62,770 nt of DNA from Hyphomonas beringensis (GTDB taxonomy: Bacteria > Pseudomonadota > Alphaproteobacteria > Caulobacterales > Hyphomonadaceae): positions 1 through 62,770 of the forward strand of contig NZ_AWFF01000036.1 of NCBI RefSeq assembly GCF_000682755.1, read 5' to 3'. Positions 29,904-40,229 of the stretch are shown piece after piece. How positions within the stretch are numbered: position 1 is the stretch's first letter; every line of letters starts with the position of its first letter. The position numbers and the translations under genes were made by a program. The notes below the pieces were generated by a model, which was not told where the DNA came from, ran no database searches, and worked only from the letters and a program-made list of their open reading frames with translations.

Positions 29904-30883
29904 CCCTGGAAGCCTTGCACGTCTTCGACCGGTTTCTTGTTCAGATCCATGCCCAGCGCCAGCACAATGCTGGAGGCGATGAAGATGGATGAGTACGTCC
30001 CGATCAGAATGCCCCAGATCAACGCGAAGCTCATGCCGCGCAGAACCGGACCGCCCAGGAAGAAGATTGCCAACAGCGCCAGAAGGGTCGTGCCGGAGGT
30101 CAGCAAGGTACGAGACAGCGTGCTGTTCAGGGCCAGGTCAATCACCTGACGATCCGGCATCTTCTTGTATTTGCGCTTTTCTTCCCGCACCCGGTCAAAC
30201 ACAACAACCGTATCGTTCATGGAATAACCAATGATCGTCAGCAGGGCTGCGATGGTTGTCAGGTTGAATTCCATCTGCAGCAGCGAGAACACGCCAAGTG
30301 TGATGATCACATCGTGCGCCAAGGCCGCAACAGCGCCGACGGAAAACTGCCACTCAAAGCGGAACCAGATATAAGCCAGCATCAGCACAAGCGCGACAAC
30401 GAGCGCGGTAATACCATCCCGGAACAGCTCACTGGACACTTTCGGACCCACGGAATCATTGCGGAGGAACTGATCGTCTGAGATGCCTAGCGCCTCTTTC
30501 AGCACACGGACCACGAGCTCATTGGTTGCGCCGGTTGCGCGTTCAGCCTGTTCAGCGGGCGGCAGCGCCTGAAACGCCTCACCCAGTGCTGCAGGATCAG
30601 CTTCACCGAACTTTACGACAACGATACTGCGCGCATCGGTGCCGACCGCGCTGTTCACTTCAGCGCTGAGCGGCATGGCTGCGCGCACAGCCTCAACCGT
30701 GATCGTATCCGTCTGTTCCAGCTCCATCACCGTACCACCGGCAAAGTCGACCCCGAAATTGAGGCCACGCGTGCCGAGGAAGAAAACGGATGCCGCAATC
30801 ATCAAAGCTGAAACCATGGCGCCGATCAGGCGCAAATTCATGAACTTCAGATTTGTTTGTTCAGGCCAGTATTTGAGTAGCAT
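29894..30883 (-). CDS. secF: protein translocase subunit SecF
   Basis: The 329-residue protein has six membrane helices, the first-helix block RGLNFGVDFAGGTVMEL, and the C-terminal block YSMNDTVVVFDRVREE shared by RND-type SecF. A good GGAG site precedes the ATG at 30883. With SecD it uses the proton gradient to help pull proteins across the inner membrane. It lies 18 bases after secD in the yajC-secD-secF operon. Confidence 0.97.
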   Translation of the reverse strand: MLLKYWPEQTNLKFMNLRLIGAMVSALMIAASVFFLGTRGLNFGVDFAGGTVMELEQTDTITVEAVRAAMPLSAEVNSAVGTDARSIVVVKFGEADPAALGEAFQALPPAEQAERATGATNELVVRVLKEALGISDDQFLRNDSVGPKVSSELFRDGITALVVALVLMLAYIWFRFEWQFSVGAVAALAHDVIITLGVFSLLQMEFNLTTIAALLTIIGYSMNDTVVVFDRVREEKRKYKKMPDRQVIDLALNSTLSRTLLTSGTTLLALLAIFFLGGPVLRGMSFALIWGILIGTYSSIFIASSIVLALGMDLNKKPVEDVQGFQGAP

Positions 30884-30901
30884 GATGTATCTCCTGCAGG
30901 C

Positions 30902-32509
30902 CTAGACTGCGAGCTTCTTGGGACGGAAGGCTTTCAGCCACATGACGGTGAACCAGCGCGTGACGACAAAAGCCGTAAACACGGAGGTCACAATACCGAT
31001 CGCCAAGGTGACGGCGAAACCTTTCACCGGACCAGACCCAAGCAGATAGAGGATCACAGCCGCAATCAGCGTGGTGATGTTGGCATCCAGAATGGTTGAG
31101 AGCGCACGCTCATAGCCCGCCTGCACGGCGGTCATAGGCGACCGTCCGGCCCGCTGTTCTTCGCGAATACGTTCAAACACAAGCACGTTGGCGTCCACGG
31201 CCATACCGATGGTCAGGATGATTCCGGCAATACCTGGCAGGGTCAGCGTCGCGCCAAGCCCTGAAAGCGCCCCCAGGATCAAAATGATGTTCGCGGCCAG
31301 TGAGGCCACGGCCAGACCGCCCATCAGGCCATAGGCCACAATCATGAAGATCGCGACCAGCACGAGTCCGATGATAGACGCGCGCGTCCCCGCACGGATG
31401 GAGTCATGTCCAAGTGTGGGGCTGACAGTACGCTGATCCAGGAACTGAACCTTCGCAGGCATCTCACCGGCTTCGATGATCGCGGCCAGATCCTGGGCCT
31501 CTTCCTGAGTGAAGTCGCCCGTGATGCGAACATTGCCGCCAGCGATCGGTTCATTGATCCGAGGCGCGGACATGATCACGTCATCCAGAACGATGCCAAA
31601 CAGCTTGCCTGAATTGCTACGGGTTGTGTTGTAGAATTTACGCGCGCCATTGCTGTTGAGGCGGAAGTTGATCTGCGGGCGGTTTGCCTCGTCAAATCCT
31701 TGCGCCGCATTGGCAATGTCAGAGCCGACGACTTCCGGAATGGTGCGAACCAGAAGCGGACCTGTGGTCGAGCCCTCCAGCAGACGATAGCCAGGCTTCA
31801 CCACCCCCCTCTGTGCCGCCGCGATGGCGGATGGGCTATTGTCGACCAGATTGAAAGTCATCTTGCCGTCGCGGCTGAGGAGGTCCTTCAGACGCTGCGG
31901 ATCGGGCTCGCCCGGCGCTTCAAGAATGATGCGGCTATTGCCCTGAGGCGTGATGGAAATCTCCGAAACCCCATCCGGGTCCACCCGGCGGCGGACGATG
32001 GTCATCGTCTTGCCGAGGGCGTCTTTCATGAGGGCTTCCTCAGACGCCTGCGGCACGGTCACGATAATCGTGTCGTTCCCACGCGGTTCGATCTCGTAAG
32101 TCTTGGCGCCGCCAATGGCGCCTTCCACAGGGCCATTCAGCTTGCGGATACGGCGCAGGGCCTCATCAAGCGGAAAATTGCCATCTGCATCCGGGCGGGT
32201 CAGCTTGATCTCAAGCTCACGGCCTTTCACTTCCGGAATGTGGCCAATGCGTTCGGACGGGGCAACATTGCTGAGCGCACCGCGCACATCGCCTGCAAAC
32301 ACTTCCAGACGGTTCGCAATCACCTCATTGGGATTGATCTCCATCATCAGATAGACACCGCCCTGAAGGTCCAGGCCAAGGTTCACGCCCTTCTTTGGCA
32401 TGAAACCAGGCGCATTCTGCATGTTCACGACGTTGGGCAGCGCCATGACGACGCCCCACGCCAGAGCCAACAGGATGAGCGCAACCTTCCAGGGTGGAAA
32501 CTGAAGCAT
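30902..32509 (-). CDS. secD: protein translocase subunit SecD
   Basis: The 535-residue protein has one N-terminal helix, the periplasmic domain starting GVNLGLDLQGGVYLMMEI, and a C-terminal bundle of five helices with GMAVDANVLVFERIREE. It pairs with SecF at the Sec translocon. It is 48 bases downstream of yajC. Confidence 0.97.
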   Translation of the reverse strand: MLQFPPWKVALILLALAWGVVMALPNVVNMQNAPGFMPKKGVNLGLDLQGGVYLMMEINPNEVIANRLEVFAGDVRGALSNVAPSERIGHIPEVKGRELEIKLTRPDADGNFPLDEALRRIRKLNGPVEGAIGGAKTYEIEPRGNDTIIVTVPQASEEALMKDALGKTMTIVRRRVDPDGVSEISITPQGNSRIILEAPGEPDPQRLKDLLSRDGKMTFNLVDNSPSAIAAAQRGVVKPGYRLLEGSTTGPLLVRTIPEVVGSDIANAAQGFDEANRPQINFRLNSNGARKFYNTTRSNSGKLFGIVLDDVIMSAPRINEPIAGGNVRITGDFTQEEAQDLAAIIEAGEMPAKVQFLDQRTVSPTLGHDSIRAGTRASIIGLVLVAIFMIVAYGLMGGLAVASLAANIILILGALSGLGATLTLPGIAGIILTIGMAVDANVLVFERIREEQRAGRSPMTAVQAGYERALSTILDANITTLIAAVILYLLGSGPVKGFAVTLAIGIVTSVFTAFVVTRWFTVMWLKAFRPKKLAV

Positions 32510-32557
32510 TGGGTATTCCTTATCGTGGGGCGGGCCGGCAGCCGGCCCTAAAGGCCC

Positions 32558-32929
32558 TTAGTCGTTGGCTGGAACGGGATCATTCTTGCCGCGCACTTCG
32601 ATGACCATCGCCTTGATCATCTGGACGCGCATATTGTCACCCAGTTCAACGGTGATCTCTGTGTCACCTGCCTTGGTAACTTTGCCGACCAGGCCACCGG
32701 ATGTGACGACCGTATCGCCGCGCTTCAGGCCCTCGACCATGGCTTTGTGCTTTTTGGCACGCTGCTGCTGCGGACGCATCAGCAGGAAGTAGAAGATCAG
32801 GATCAGCGGCAGAAACAGCAGAATCTGGCTGATAATGCTTGGACCGGATTGGGATGGAGCAGCTTGCGCCAGTGCGGGCAGGCCAAGGGCAGTCGCCCCG
32901 ATCGTCAGTGCGGCAAGTCTGTTCAGCAT
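32558..32929 (-). CDS. yajC: Sec translocon accessory protein YajC
   Basis: Start at ATG 32929 (MLNRLAALTIGATAL); the open frame continues upstream without family character. The 123-residue product has a single membrane helix at ~35-57 (FLPLILIFYFLLMRPQQQR) and the conserved GLKRGDTVVTSGGLVGKV block. It binds SecDF and the Sec channel. Confidence 0.95.
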   Translation of the reverse strand: MLNRLAALTIGATALGLPALAQAAPSQSGPSIISQILLFLPLILIFYFLLMRPQQQRAKKHKAMVEGLKRGDTVVTSGGLVGKVTKAGDTEITVELGDNMRVQMIKAMVIEVRGKNDPVPAND

Positions 32930-33021
32930 GATATGTCTCCCGTGAACCCCTGAGAATTTCCTGCCCCTATAGCTGTGGCCGCATGTATTGGCAAACAAGG
33001 CCTGCACATGCGCAAATCCAT

Positions 33022-33675
33022 CTAGAGAACGCGGGATTTTCCCTCGGCCAGAGGTGGAAGCGGGAAAGACAGGCCAATCCACTCTGTCTTGCGATCCGCA
33101 TTCATGCGCGCAATCTGTTGTCTGCCCTCGTGCAACATGGGCGCCAGCAGCAGCCCGTCCTTGCCGAGTTGCGAAAGAAGGGTGTCGGACACCTCATCCA
33201 CCTGTCCTGTCAGAACGATGCGGTCATAAGGTCCACGCTCTGCCCAGCCGAGCATGCCGTCCCCATGACGTACAGCGACATTGCCAAGGCCCAGCCGCAC
33301 AATGCGCTGGCGCGCGGCTTCGGTCAGGCGGTCATAGCGCTCAACCGCGAAGACATCCGAGCCGAGTTGTCCGGCGAGCGCCGCCGTATAGCCAGACCCC
33401 ATGCCAACGAGCAGGATACGCGCCAGCCGCGACGGGCCGAGCCCCATGGCCTGCAACAGCTGCCCGGTCACGGCAGGGCGCGGGATGGTCTGGCCACAGG
33501 GGATTGGCAGCACGCAATCATCAAAGGCGAGCTTCTTCAGCTCCTCTCCCTCAACAAAGGCGCCTCGGTCGATGGTTTCCATAGCCTTCAGCACCGCATC
33601 ATCGGTTACGCCCTCCTGACGCAGGCGCAGGACGAGGCGGGCAGCACGGAACGGGTCGGCGATCAGCTCTTCCAT
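33022..33675 (-). CDS. pcm: protein-L-isoaspartate O-methyltransferase
   Basis: A 217-residue SAM-dependent methyltransferase. IPCGQTIPRPAVTGQLLQAM is the conserved Pcm block; VGMGSGYTAALAGQLG is the SAM-binding loop. It methylates abnormal isoaspartyl residues so that proteins can be repaired. Its start overlaps the surE gene by 13 bases, so surE and pcm form the usual stress-survival pair. Confidence 0.93.
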   Translation of the reverse strand: MEELIADPFRAARLVLRLRQEGVTDDAVLKAMETIDRGAFVEGEELKKLAFDDCVLPIPCGQTIPRPAVTGQLLQAMGLGPSRLARILLVGMGSGYTAALAGQLGSDVFAVERYDRLTEAARQRIVRLGLGNVAVRHGDGMLGWAERGPYDRIVLTGQVDEVSDTLLSQLGKDGLLLAPMLHEGRQQIARMNADRKTEWIGLSFPLPPLAEGKSRVL

Positions 33676-34424
33676 ATCTCGCGCAGCGTCCTGAGGAACA
33701 CTTCATGCGTCAAGTCCACATGAAGCGGAGAGATGGAGACATAGCCATCATAGATGGCGCGGAGATCGGTTCCCTCGGCAGGTTTGGAGCGCTTACCGCG
33801 ATAGCCGATCCAGTAATAATCATTGCCACGCAGGTCTTCGCGCCGGTCGGTATGGATGATGGATTCATCCCGGAATCCCTGACGCGTCACCTTGATGCCT
33901 TTAACATCATCAGGGTCCACATCCGGGAAGTTCACATTCATCACGACATCGCCCGGCCAGCCCGTTTCGATCAGCGGCTTCAGCGCCTTGCTGCCCCATT
34001 TGCGGGCTGTGTCCCAAGGCAGAGACCCACGCTCACGAAAGCTTTGCGCCTGGCTGAGGGCGACGGAAGGAATGCCCATCTGCATGCCGAACATGGCGCC
34101 GGCAATCGTTCCGGAGAAGCTCGTATCCTCGGCAATATTCTGGCCGCGATTGACGCCTGAGAGCACAAGGTCAGGCTTTTCCGGCATCAGATTATGGGTC
34201 GCCAGCAACACGCAGTCAGACGGCGTACCCGCCACGGCCCAGGCCTTGTCACCTACTTTGCGGGTGCGCACCGGGTGCGTCAGAGAGATGGCGCGGCCCT
34301 TGCCGGACTGCTCCTCTTCCGGCGCGGCGATCCAGATATCATCGGAAATCTCCCGCGCGATCTCTTCCAGCACGGCCAGGCCCGGCGCGTTGATTCCATC
34401 ATCATTGGTCAGAAGAATTTTCAT
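33663..34424 (-). CDS. surE: 5'/3'-nucleotidase SurE
   Basis: The 253-residue protein opens with MKILLTNDDGINAPGL, the SurE metal-binding motif, and has LSGVNRGQNIAEDTSFSGTIA in the core. SurE hydrolyses nucleoside monophosphates with divalent metals in stationary-phase survival. It is 114 bases downstream of serS and overlaps pcm. Confidence 0.97.
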   Translation of the reverse strand: MKILLTNDDGINAPGLAVLEEIAREISDDIWIAAPEEEQSGKGRAISLTHPVRTRKVGDKAWAVAGTPSDCVLLATHNLMPEKPDLVLSGVNRGQNIAEDTSFSGTIAGAMFGMQMGIPSVALSQAQSFRERGSLPWDTARKWGSKALKPLIETGWPGDVVMNVNFPDVDPDDVKGIKVTRQGFRDESIIHTDRREDLRGNDYYWIGYRGKRSKPAEGTDLRAIYDGYVSISPLHVDLTHEVFLRTLREIWKS

Positions 34425-34538
34425 CGTAGCATTCCCTCACCTCCCATCGCTGACGTGATGGGGCCCTCCTGTCCCGCGACCGGGATAGAGATGAATCCAT
34501 GTCTCACAGCTAGCCCCCTCCACTTGAGAGGTGAGCGC

Positions 34539-35825
34539 TCATGCCGAAATCACCTCTAGGCCGTTCATGTAGCCGCGCAGGGCTTCCGGCACGGTGATCG
34601 AGCCGTCGGCGTTCTGGTAGTTCTCAAGGATCGCTACCAAGGTGCGGCCGACAGCGAGGCCGGACCCGTTCAGTGTGTGGACGAATTCAGGTTTCGCACC
34701 AGCTTCGGGGCGGTAGCGCGCATTCATGCGGCGGGCCTGATAGTCTCCGCAGTAGGAGCAAGAGCTGATTTCGCGATAGGTATCCTGGCTCGGCAACCAG
34801 ACTTCGAGGTCATAGGTCTTGCGCGCGCCTGCCCCCATGTCACCGGCACACAGCAGCATACGGCGGAATGGCAGATCCAGACGCTTCAGGATTTCCTCAG
34901 CGCATCCGGTCATGCGCTCCAGCTCCTGCAGCCCCTCTTCTTGGTTCGCGACGACAGAAACGAGCTCCACCTTGTTGAACTGGTGCAGGCGGATCATGCC
35001 CTTCGTGTCACGCCCTGCGCTGCCCGCTTCCGACCGGAAGCATGGCGTGTGCGCGGTAAATCGGCGCGGCAAGTAGCCCGGCTCAATGATCGTCTCACGG
35101 ACGATGTTCGTGAGAGGGACTTCTGCTGTGGGAATGAGGTAATGATCAGCTGTTGTCTTGAACAAATCTTCCGCAAATTTAGGCAGCTGGCCAGTCCCTA
35201 CAAGTGCTTGGTCCTTGACCAAAACAGGCGGAGAGCATTCCGTGTACCCATGCTCTTCCGTCTGCACGTCCAGCATAAAGGCGGCGAGCGCACGTTCCAG
35301 ACGGGCGAGCTTTCCGGAGAGTAGCACAAAGCGCGCGCCGCTCATCTTGGCGGCGGTTTCGAAATCCATCATGCCGAGCGCCTCACCGAGGTCGGCATGG
35401 TCTTTCACCTCGAAATCATAGGTTTTCGGCTCGCCCCAGCGGCTCTGCTCGATATTGCCGTCTTCGTCCTGACCTTCCGGCACTTCGTCCAGCGGAATGT
35501 TTGGCAGACCATAGAGCAGATCGTCCAGCAGCTTGCGGGCCGCCTCTTCCTGCTCCCCAGCCGCTTCGATCGTTTCCTTGGCATCGGCGACGACTTTGCG
35601 CAGGCGCTCAAACTCCGCCTCATCGCCAGAGGCTTTCGCCTTGCCGATCAGTTTGGAGGTTTCATTGCGGGCCTTCTCGGCCTCCTGCTTGTCGGTCACC
35701 GCTGTGCGGACGGCGGTGTCATGCGCCAGGATTTCATCCACGGAGTCGCCCAGGCCCGGCTTCTTCCGGTTCCAGGCGGCGCGGAATGCGTCGGGATTTT
35801 CACGGATGGCACGGATATCGAACAT
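34539..35825 (-). CDS. serS: seryl-tRNA synthetase
   Basis: The 428-residue class II synthetase has an N-terminal coiled-coil tRNA-binding arm (~30-105), followed by the catalytic motifs [33 protein letters not shown] and [18 protein letters not shown]. It charges tRNA-Ser with serine in the cytoplasm. It sits between tatABC and surE in a conserved alphaproteobacterial order. Confidence 0.98.
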   Translation of the reverse strand: MFDIRAIRENPDAFRAAWNRKKPGLGDSVDEILAHDTAVRTAVTDKQEAEKARNETSKLIGKAKASGDEAEFERLRKVVADAKETIEAAGEQEEAARKLLDDLLYGLPNIPLDEVPEGQDEDGNIEQSRWGEPKTYDFEVKDHADLGEALGMMDFETAAKMSGARFVLLSGKLARLERALAAFMLDVQTEEHGYTECSPPVLVKDQALVGTGQLPKFAEDLFKTTADHYLIPTAEVPLTNIVRETIIEPGYLPRRFTAHTPCFRSEAGSAGRDTKGMIRLHQFNKVELVSVVANQEEGLQELERMTGCAEEILKRLDLPFRRMLLCAGDMGAGARKTYDLEVWLPSQDTYREISSCSYCGDYQARRMNARYRPEAGAKPEFVHTLNGSGLAVGRTLVAILENYQNADGSITVPEALRGYMNGLEVISA

Positions 35826-35912
35826 GGGGTGTTTCCTGTCTGATCAGTCGGTCACTGCTGTAATCCGCAGCGGGCAAAGCTGCAACCGGGGGAAGTGCTT
35901 ACGAGGCCTGGA

Positions 35913-36743
35913 TCAGGACTCTGCCTCAGCTTCAGCATCCTGCTCGGCCTTTTTCTTCTCGATCAGCTTCACGCACCAGATCGAGATTTCATACAGGCAA
36001 AGCACCGGCACGGTCAGCAAAACCTGTGAGATCACATCCGGAGGGGTGAAGAAGGCAGCAAACGCCAGGATGCCAACGATGGCATATTTCCGGCCCTTGG
36101 CCAGCGCATCCGATGAGACAATCCCGATGCGGCCCAGAAGGCTGAGAATCACCGGCAGCTGGAAAGACAGGCCAAAGGCCAGCATCAGCGCCATCACCAA
36201 AGAGAGATATTCCGAGACACGCGGCAACAGCTTGATCGTCGCGACACTGCTCTCGATCTGCTCCTGAGACACAGCAAAGCGCGCCAGCATGGGCAGCATC
36301 AGGAAGTAAACAAAGGTCGCGCCCAGCACGAACAGAAGCGGCGCGAAGACAAGATACGGCCAGAACGCGCCCCGTTCTTCCTTGTAGAGCCCCGGTGCCA
36401 CAAAGCGATAGACCTGCCAGGCCATGACCGGGAAGGAAATGAAGATACCCGCAAACACGGCCAGCTTCAGCTTTGCAAAGAAGAACTCCATCGGGCCGGT
36501 GAAGATCAGTTCCAGCGGCGCACCGCGTACGCCCTCTGCCATGCGCGCAAAGGGCGCCAGCAGGAAGTCGTAAATGTGCTCGGCAAAGAAGAAACAGACA
36601 ATGGACGCAACGCTAAGCGCGATGAGCGACTTGATCAGGCGGCTACGCAACTCTGTCAGGTGCTCAAGCAGCGGCGCGCGGCTCGCCTCAACTTCATCAT
36701 CCGTGAAATCGGGCTGTTCGTCTTTGGGGGGCACTTTATTCAC
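35913..36743 (-). CDS. tatC: twin-arginine translocase subunit TatC
   Basis: A 276-residue protein with six membrane helices and the conserved LLEHLTELRSRLIKSL entrance block near residue 25. TatC recognises twin-arginine signal peptides. An acidic C-terminal tail follows the last helix. Its ATG overlaps the tatB stop by four bases. Confidence 0.97.
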   Translation of the reverse strand: MNKVPPKDEQPDFTDDEVEASRAPLLEHLTELRSRLIKSLIALSVASIVCFFFAEHIYDFLLAPFARMAEGVRGAPLELIFTGPMEFFFAKLKLAVFAGIFISFPVMAWQVYRFVAPGLYKEERGAFWPYLVFAPLLFVLGATFVYFLMLPMLARFAVSQEQIESSVATIKLLPRVSEYLSLVMALMLAFGLSFQLPVILSLLGRIGIVSSDALAKGRKYAIVGILAFAAFFTPPDVISQVLLTVPVLCLYEISIWCVKLIEKKKAEQDAEAEAES

Positions 36744-37165
36744 GCAGCGTCATCCCCGGGTTTCTTGGTCTCGACGCTTTCCGGCGTGTCCGGCTGGTTG
36801 GTCAATTTGGAGTCATCCGGCACCTCAACAGGCTCTGTCGGTTGCGGCCTGGACGGCGCTTCGGCCTGCGGATGCTGCGCCATAACCGCAGAATTGATAT
36901 CGGCCTCCACTGCGGCGAGATCAGCGGCCGCATCCTGCATGGAATTGTCGCGCTTCAGGCTCTCGATTTCCTTGCGCAATTCATCCAGTTCGCTCTGACG
37001 AGCGATATCTTCGAAGGCAGCCTGAAACTCACGTGCCATGGCGCGGCCCTTGCCGACAAACTGTCCGACACGGCGCATCATCAATGGCAGGTCTTTCGGG
37101 CCAACAATAATCAGCGCCGCAAGCCCCAGCAAAAGGAGTTCGGAAAACCCGATTCCGGGCAGCAT
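36740..37165 (-). CDS. tatB: Tat translocase subunit TatB
   Basis: The 141-residue protein has the TatB N-terminal helix with FSELLLLGLAALIIVGPKDLP, an amphipathic helix after it, and a long Pro/Glu/Gln-rich tail. It forms the receptor with TatC. Second gene of tatABC. Confidence 0.95.
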   Translation of the reverse strand: MLPGIGFSELLLLGLAALIIVGPKDLPLMMRRVGQFVGKGRAMAREFQAAFEDIARQSELDELRKEIESLKRDNSMQDAAADLAAVEADINSAVMAQHPQAEAPSRPQPTEPVEVPDDSKLTNQPDTPESVETKKPGDDAA

Positions 37166-37189
37166 TCTATGCGCCCTCCACTCGGCGAA

Positions 37190-37408
37190 TTATGACGAGG
37201 CCTTCGTCTCGTCTTTTTGAGGGGTGACGTTGACCATGGATTCGTCTTTCTCGACGGATTTGGTCTCTTCCTCATCCTTCAGGCCCTTGCGGAAAGCACC
37301 AATGCCTTTCGCCATGTCGCCCATGATCGAGGAAATGCGGCCACGGCCTCCAAACAGGAGCAGCGCAACGACCACGACGATCAGCAATTGAATCCAACTC
37401 GGCGACAT
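37190..37408 (-). CDS. tatA: Tat translocase subunit TatA
   Basis: A 72-residue protein with a single N-terminal helix, the conserved [21 protein letters not shown] hinge and amphipathic segment, and a charged tail. TatA multimerises to make the Tat pore. First gene of the tatABC-serS run; divergent from xthA. Confidence 0.95.
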   Translation of the reverse strand: MSPSWIQLLIVVVVALLLFGGRGRISSIMGDMAKGIGAFRKGLKDEEETKSVEKDESMVNVTPQKDETKASS

Positions 37409-37489
37409 GCGGTTCTCCTTGAGGAATTACCCAATTATAGACAGCACTGCCCGCTGGAACAATGGGGCGAAGCTGCTAATAGAGACCTC

Positions 37490-38266
37490 ATGCGTATCGC
37501 CACCTGGAATGTCAACTCGATCAAGGCCCGCCTCCCCACAGTGTTGGAGGTATTACAGGATATAAACTGTGATGTGATCTGCCTGCAGGAAATCAAATGC
37601 GAGACGGACGCCTTTCCTTATCTGGAGATAGAAGAACAGGGCTGGAATTGTGCCGTTTTGGGACAAAAGAGCTATAATGGCGTCGCCCTGCTCTCCCGGC
37701 ATGAGATAGAGGATGTGACGAAAGGCCTTCCGACTCTGGAAGATGATCAGGCGCGCTATATCGAAGCGCTGGTCCTGGCAGACTCCCCGATTCGCGTGGG
37801 TGGGCTCTATCTACCGAATGGCAATCCGGCCCCCGGCGTGAAATATGACTACAAGATGGAATGGATGGACGCGCTGGAGCGTCATGCCCGCAACCTGCTG
37901 AAGCAGGATGAGGCGTTTGTGCTGTGCGGCGACTATAACTGCATTCCAACGCCGGTTGATTGCTGGGACGAGACGGTCTGGCAGGATGACGCCCTGGCCC
38001 TACCCTCAACACGTGCCGAATTCCGCAAGCTCAAATATCTCGGCCTTGCCGACGCTTTCGAACTGACCGACGGGCGCGCCCATCAATACACATTCTGGGA
38101 CTATCAGGGCGGCGCCTTCAAGAAAGATCACGGCATCCGCATCGACCACCTGCTCTGTTCGCCACAGGCATCAGATCGTCTCCAGTCTGTCGAGATCTAC
38201 CGCAAGGCCCGCGAGATGGAAAAGCCCTCAGACCATGTGCCGATCATCGGCACGTTTGAGGACTAG
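37490..38266 (+). CDS. xthA: exodeoxyribonuclease III
   Basis: Start at ATG 37490 (MRIATWNVNSIKARL); the frame is open upstream but only as antisense of tatA. The 258-residue EEP-family nuclease shows the catalytic blocks LQEIKCE, LYLPNGNP, CGDYNC, RIDHLL and SDHVPI. It cleaves DNA at abasic sites and removes 3' blocks in base-excision repair. A distant local interest is that a base-modifying or base-removing system lies on the island further right. Confidence 0.97.
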   Translation: MRIATWNVNSIKARLPTVLEVLQDINCDVICLQEIKCETDAFPYLEIEEQGWNCAVLGQKSYNGVALLSRHEIEDVTKGLPTLEDDQARYIEALVLADSPIRVGGLYLPNGNPAPGVKYDYKMEWMDALERHARNLLKQDEAFVLCGDYNCIPTPVDCWDETVWQDDALALPSTRAEFRKLKYLGLADAFELTDGRAHQYTFWDYQGGAFKKDHGIRIDHLLCSPQASDRLQSVEIYRKAREMEKPSDHVPIIGTFED

Positions 38267-38280
38267 TTCCACCTTCAGAT

Positions 38281-40215
38281 TTAGTTGGCGCGGTCGATAT
38301 CGTCAGCCCAGGCTGCCAGCCAGAAGGTTGCCGCCTGGATGTTGATGCCAACGCCGTTCAGCTCATACGCATCATTGTGATCCACAAAGCAGGTCTGGGC
38401 ATGGCACTGCTCAATAATTGTGCGCGAAACAGGGCCTGAAGGATTGGTATTGTTGGGCCCACCGGAGACAACGCCTGCCGGGGGCAACGGGTAGCCCGGA
38501 TAATAAGCGCCCGCCCAGAAGCGATGGTGCAGCGCCTTCACGGCATTCTCGCCATGACCGGAGACATAGGAAATGTCGCGCGGGTTGCGGCCGAGAATAT
38601 AGTCCAACAGGTCCAGCGCTGCATTGCGGTAGCGCGTATCACCTGTCAGATCATATGCCGTGCCCAGCAGAAGGCCTCGATTGGCCAGCGTGCCAATGGA
38701 CCCCCACGGCCAGACACCGCGATTGATCGGGATCTGATAACCCTCATGAATGATCTGGCTGGTATAGCCATCTGCCGTAGACTTCAGGCCTTCGATCGCC
38801 TGAGCCTTCATCTCTGCATCAGGTGAGAACCGGGCCAGCGTGATAATGCCAAGGCCCTCGGTTTCATGCCAGTTGATCTCTTCCCGGCTGCTCAGCGGCC
38901 AGTGATCCAGCTTAGCTTGAGACGCTTTCACATCTGCCTGATATCCCGCCTCTCCTGTCGTGACGTAGAGTTCGGCAGCAGCCCAGTAAAACTCGCTACG
39001 CAGATCGTTCGAGGAGTACGGGCCCGTCCCTTGGAAATTGTCATGCGCATAGGCATCCGGCACACGCTTGGCCGCCGCATAGGCACGTTCTGATGCTTTC
39101 AGACATTTGTCAGCATAGGCATCGTCAATTCCGCGGAATACGCGGGCGCACTGGGCACCAACGGCCGCAAGGTGCAGGGTCGCCGCCGTGGAAGGCGGGA
39201 ACAGAGCACGGGATTTTGTGTTCATGTGCGGCATCAAAGGGAAAGACGCCCAGGATGTGTCGCCTGCTTTGTGATGCACCATGCCTGACACGTCGATCAC
39301 TTCCGGCTTGGCATTGGCCAGGTCGCCGCCTACATCGCCCAGCAGGACAGCTGCGTGAGCATTATCAGGCGCCTGCATGCTCATCATGAAATCAATATTG
39401 TAGCGGGCTTCATCCAGCAGATCGTTCTCACCGTTACCGGCTTCCGGGATGTTCACCTCACCATCAGCAAAGCCTTTGGCTCCGCGCTCATACGCATCGA
39501 GCAGGGTCCAGACACTGATGCCGCTATCGACAACATATTTGCCGTGGTCGCCCGCATCATACCAGCCACCGGTGACGTCCAGCCGGTAATGGCATCCGGG
39601 CCATTTGATGCCGGCCTTGTCGATACCGTTGAAACAGGTCAGCACTTCGTTTTCATGGCCGGCAGGTCGGCTCCATTGCTCGCCGCCAGCATATTTCGCT
39701 TCGATCGGCATGCCAGCCCGATTGTGATAGAAATAGCTCAGCATATCGTATTTGAGATCGCGAAAGACATCTTCGGATACGTCAAACGGATGGCTTTCCC
39801 CGACATTTTTGACTTGCAGGACAAGCCCCTTGCCTCGCGTGGTCAGGTCGTTCGCAATGATCAGGTGAATAGGCTCGCCAGAACCTTCATGAAGACCGTA
39901 AGGCACAGTCATGCCACTGGCGACGATTGTGCCATCCTTGGTCATGATTTCCCAAGGAAGAGGATATGTGATGTCCGTTTCGGCAATGCCGACAAAATTG
40001 TAGCCTGGGCGAATGCCGGTCTGCGTCGCACGAACCTTGCCGCGCGGTGCGTTGAAGGCTTCGAGATATTCTTGCTGGCGCGTCTTCCCAATTGGGGTCG
40101 CAGTCCTGCCGGATGCGCCTGACGCCTCTGAACTGCCTGTATCTGTTGTCGAACAAGCGGCAAGCAAAACCACTGAAGCGAGGGCCGTCAGGCCGGTTCT
40201 GCAAAAAGTAAACAT
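38281..40215 (-). CDS. glycoside hydrolase family 9 lipoprotein (endoglucanase-like)
   Basis: A 644-residue protein with a lipoprotein signal ending LLAAC, a cellulase N-terminal Ig-like domain (~45-140) and a GH9 catalytic domain. GH9 motifs visible: GGWYDAGDHGKYVVDSG near residue 220 with the nucleophile aspartate, SYVSGHGENAVKALHHRFW near 557, and VDHNDAYELNGVG near the C-terminus with the acid glutamate. It probably cuts beta-1,4-glucan or oligosaccharides at the cell surface. It stands alone, with a dyad symmetric element in its upstream region. Confidence 0.93.
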   Translation of the reverse strand: MFTFCRTGLTALASVVLLAACSTTDTGSSEASGASGRTATPIGKTRQQEYLEAFNAPRGKVRATQTGIRPGYNFVGIAETDITYPLPWEIMTKDGTIVASGMTVPYGLHEGSGEPIHLIIANDLTTRGKGLVLQVKNVGESHPFDVSEDVFRDLKYDMLSYFYHNRAGMPIEAKYAGGEQWSRPAGHENEVLTCFNGIDKAGIKWPGCHYRLDVTGGWYDAGDHGKYVVDSGISVWTLLDAYERGAKGFADGEVNIPEAGNGENDLLDEARYNIDFMMSMQAPDNAHAAVLLGDVGGDLANAKPEVIDVSGMVHHKAGDTSWASFPLMPHMNTKSRALFPPSTAATLHLAAVGAQCARVFRGIDDAYADKCLKASERAYAAAKRVPDAYAHDNFQGTGPYSSNDLRSEFYWAAAELYVTTGEAGYQADVKASQAKLDHWPLSSREEINWHETEGLGIITLARFSPDAEMKAQAIEGLKSTADGYTSQIIHEGYQIPINRGVWPWGSIGTLANRGLLLGTAYDLTGDTRYRNAALDLLDYILGRNPRDISYVSGHGENAVKALHHRFWAGAYYPGYPLPPAGVVSGGPNNTNPSGPVSRTIIEQCHAQTCFVDHNDAYELNGVGINIQAATFWLAAWADDIDRAN

Positions 40216-40229
40216 GATGTCCGTCCCAA

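Noticed and set aside
31700..32551. 283-codon open frame antisense to secD
   Set aside because: Shadow of secD; no motif and no start context.
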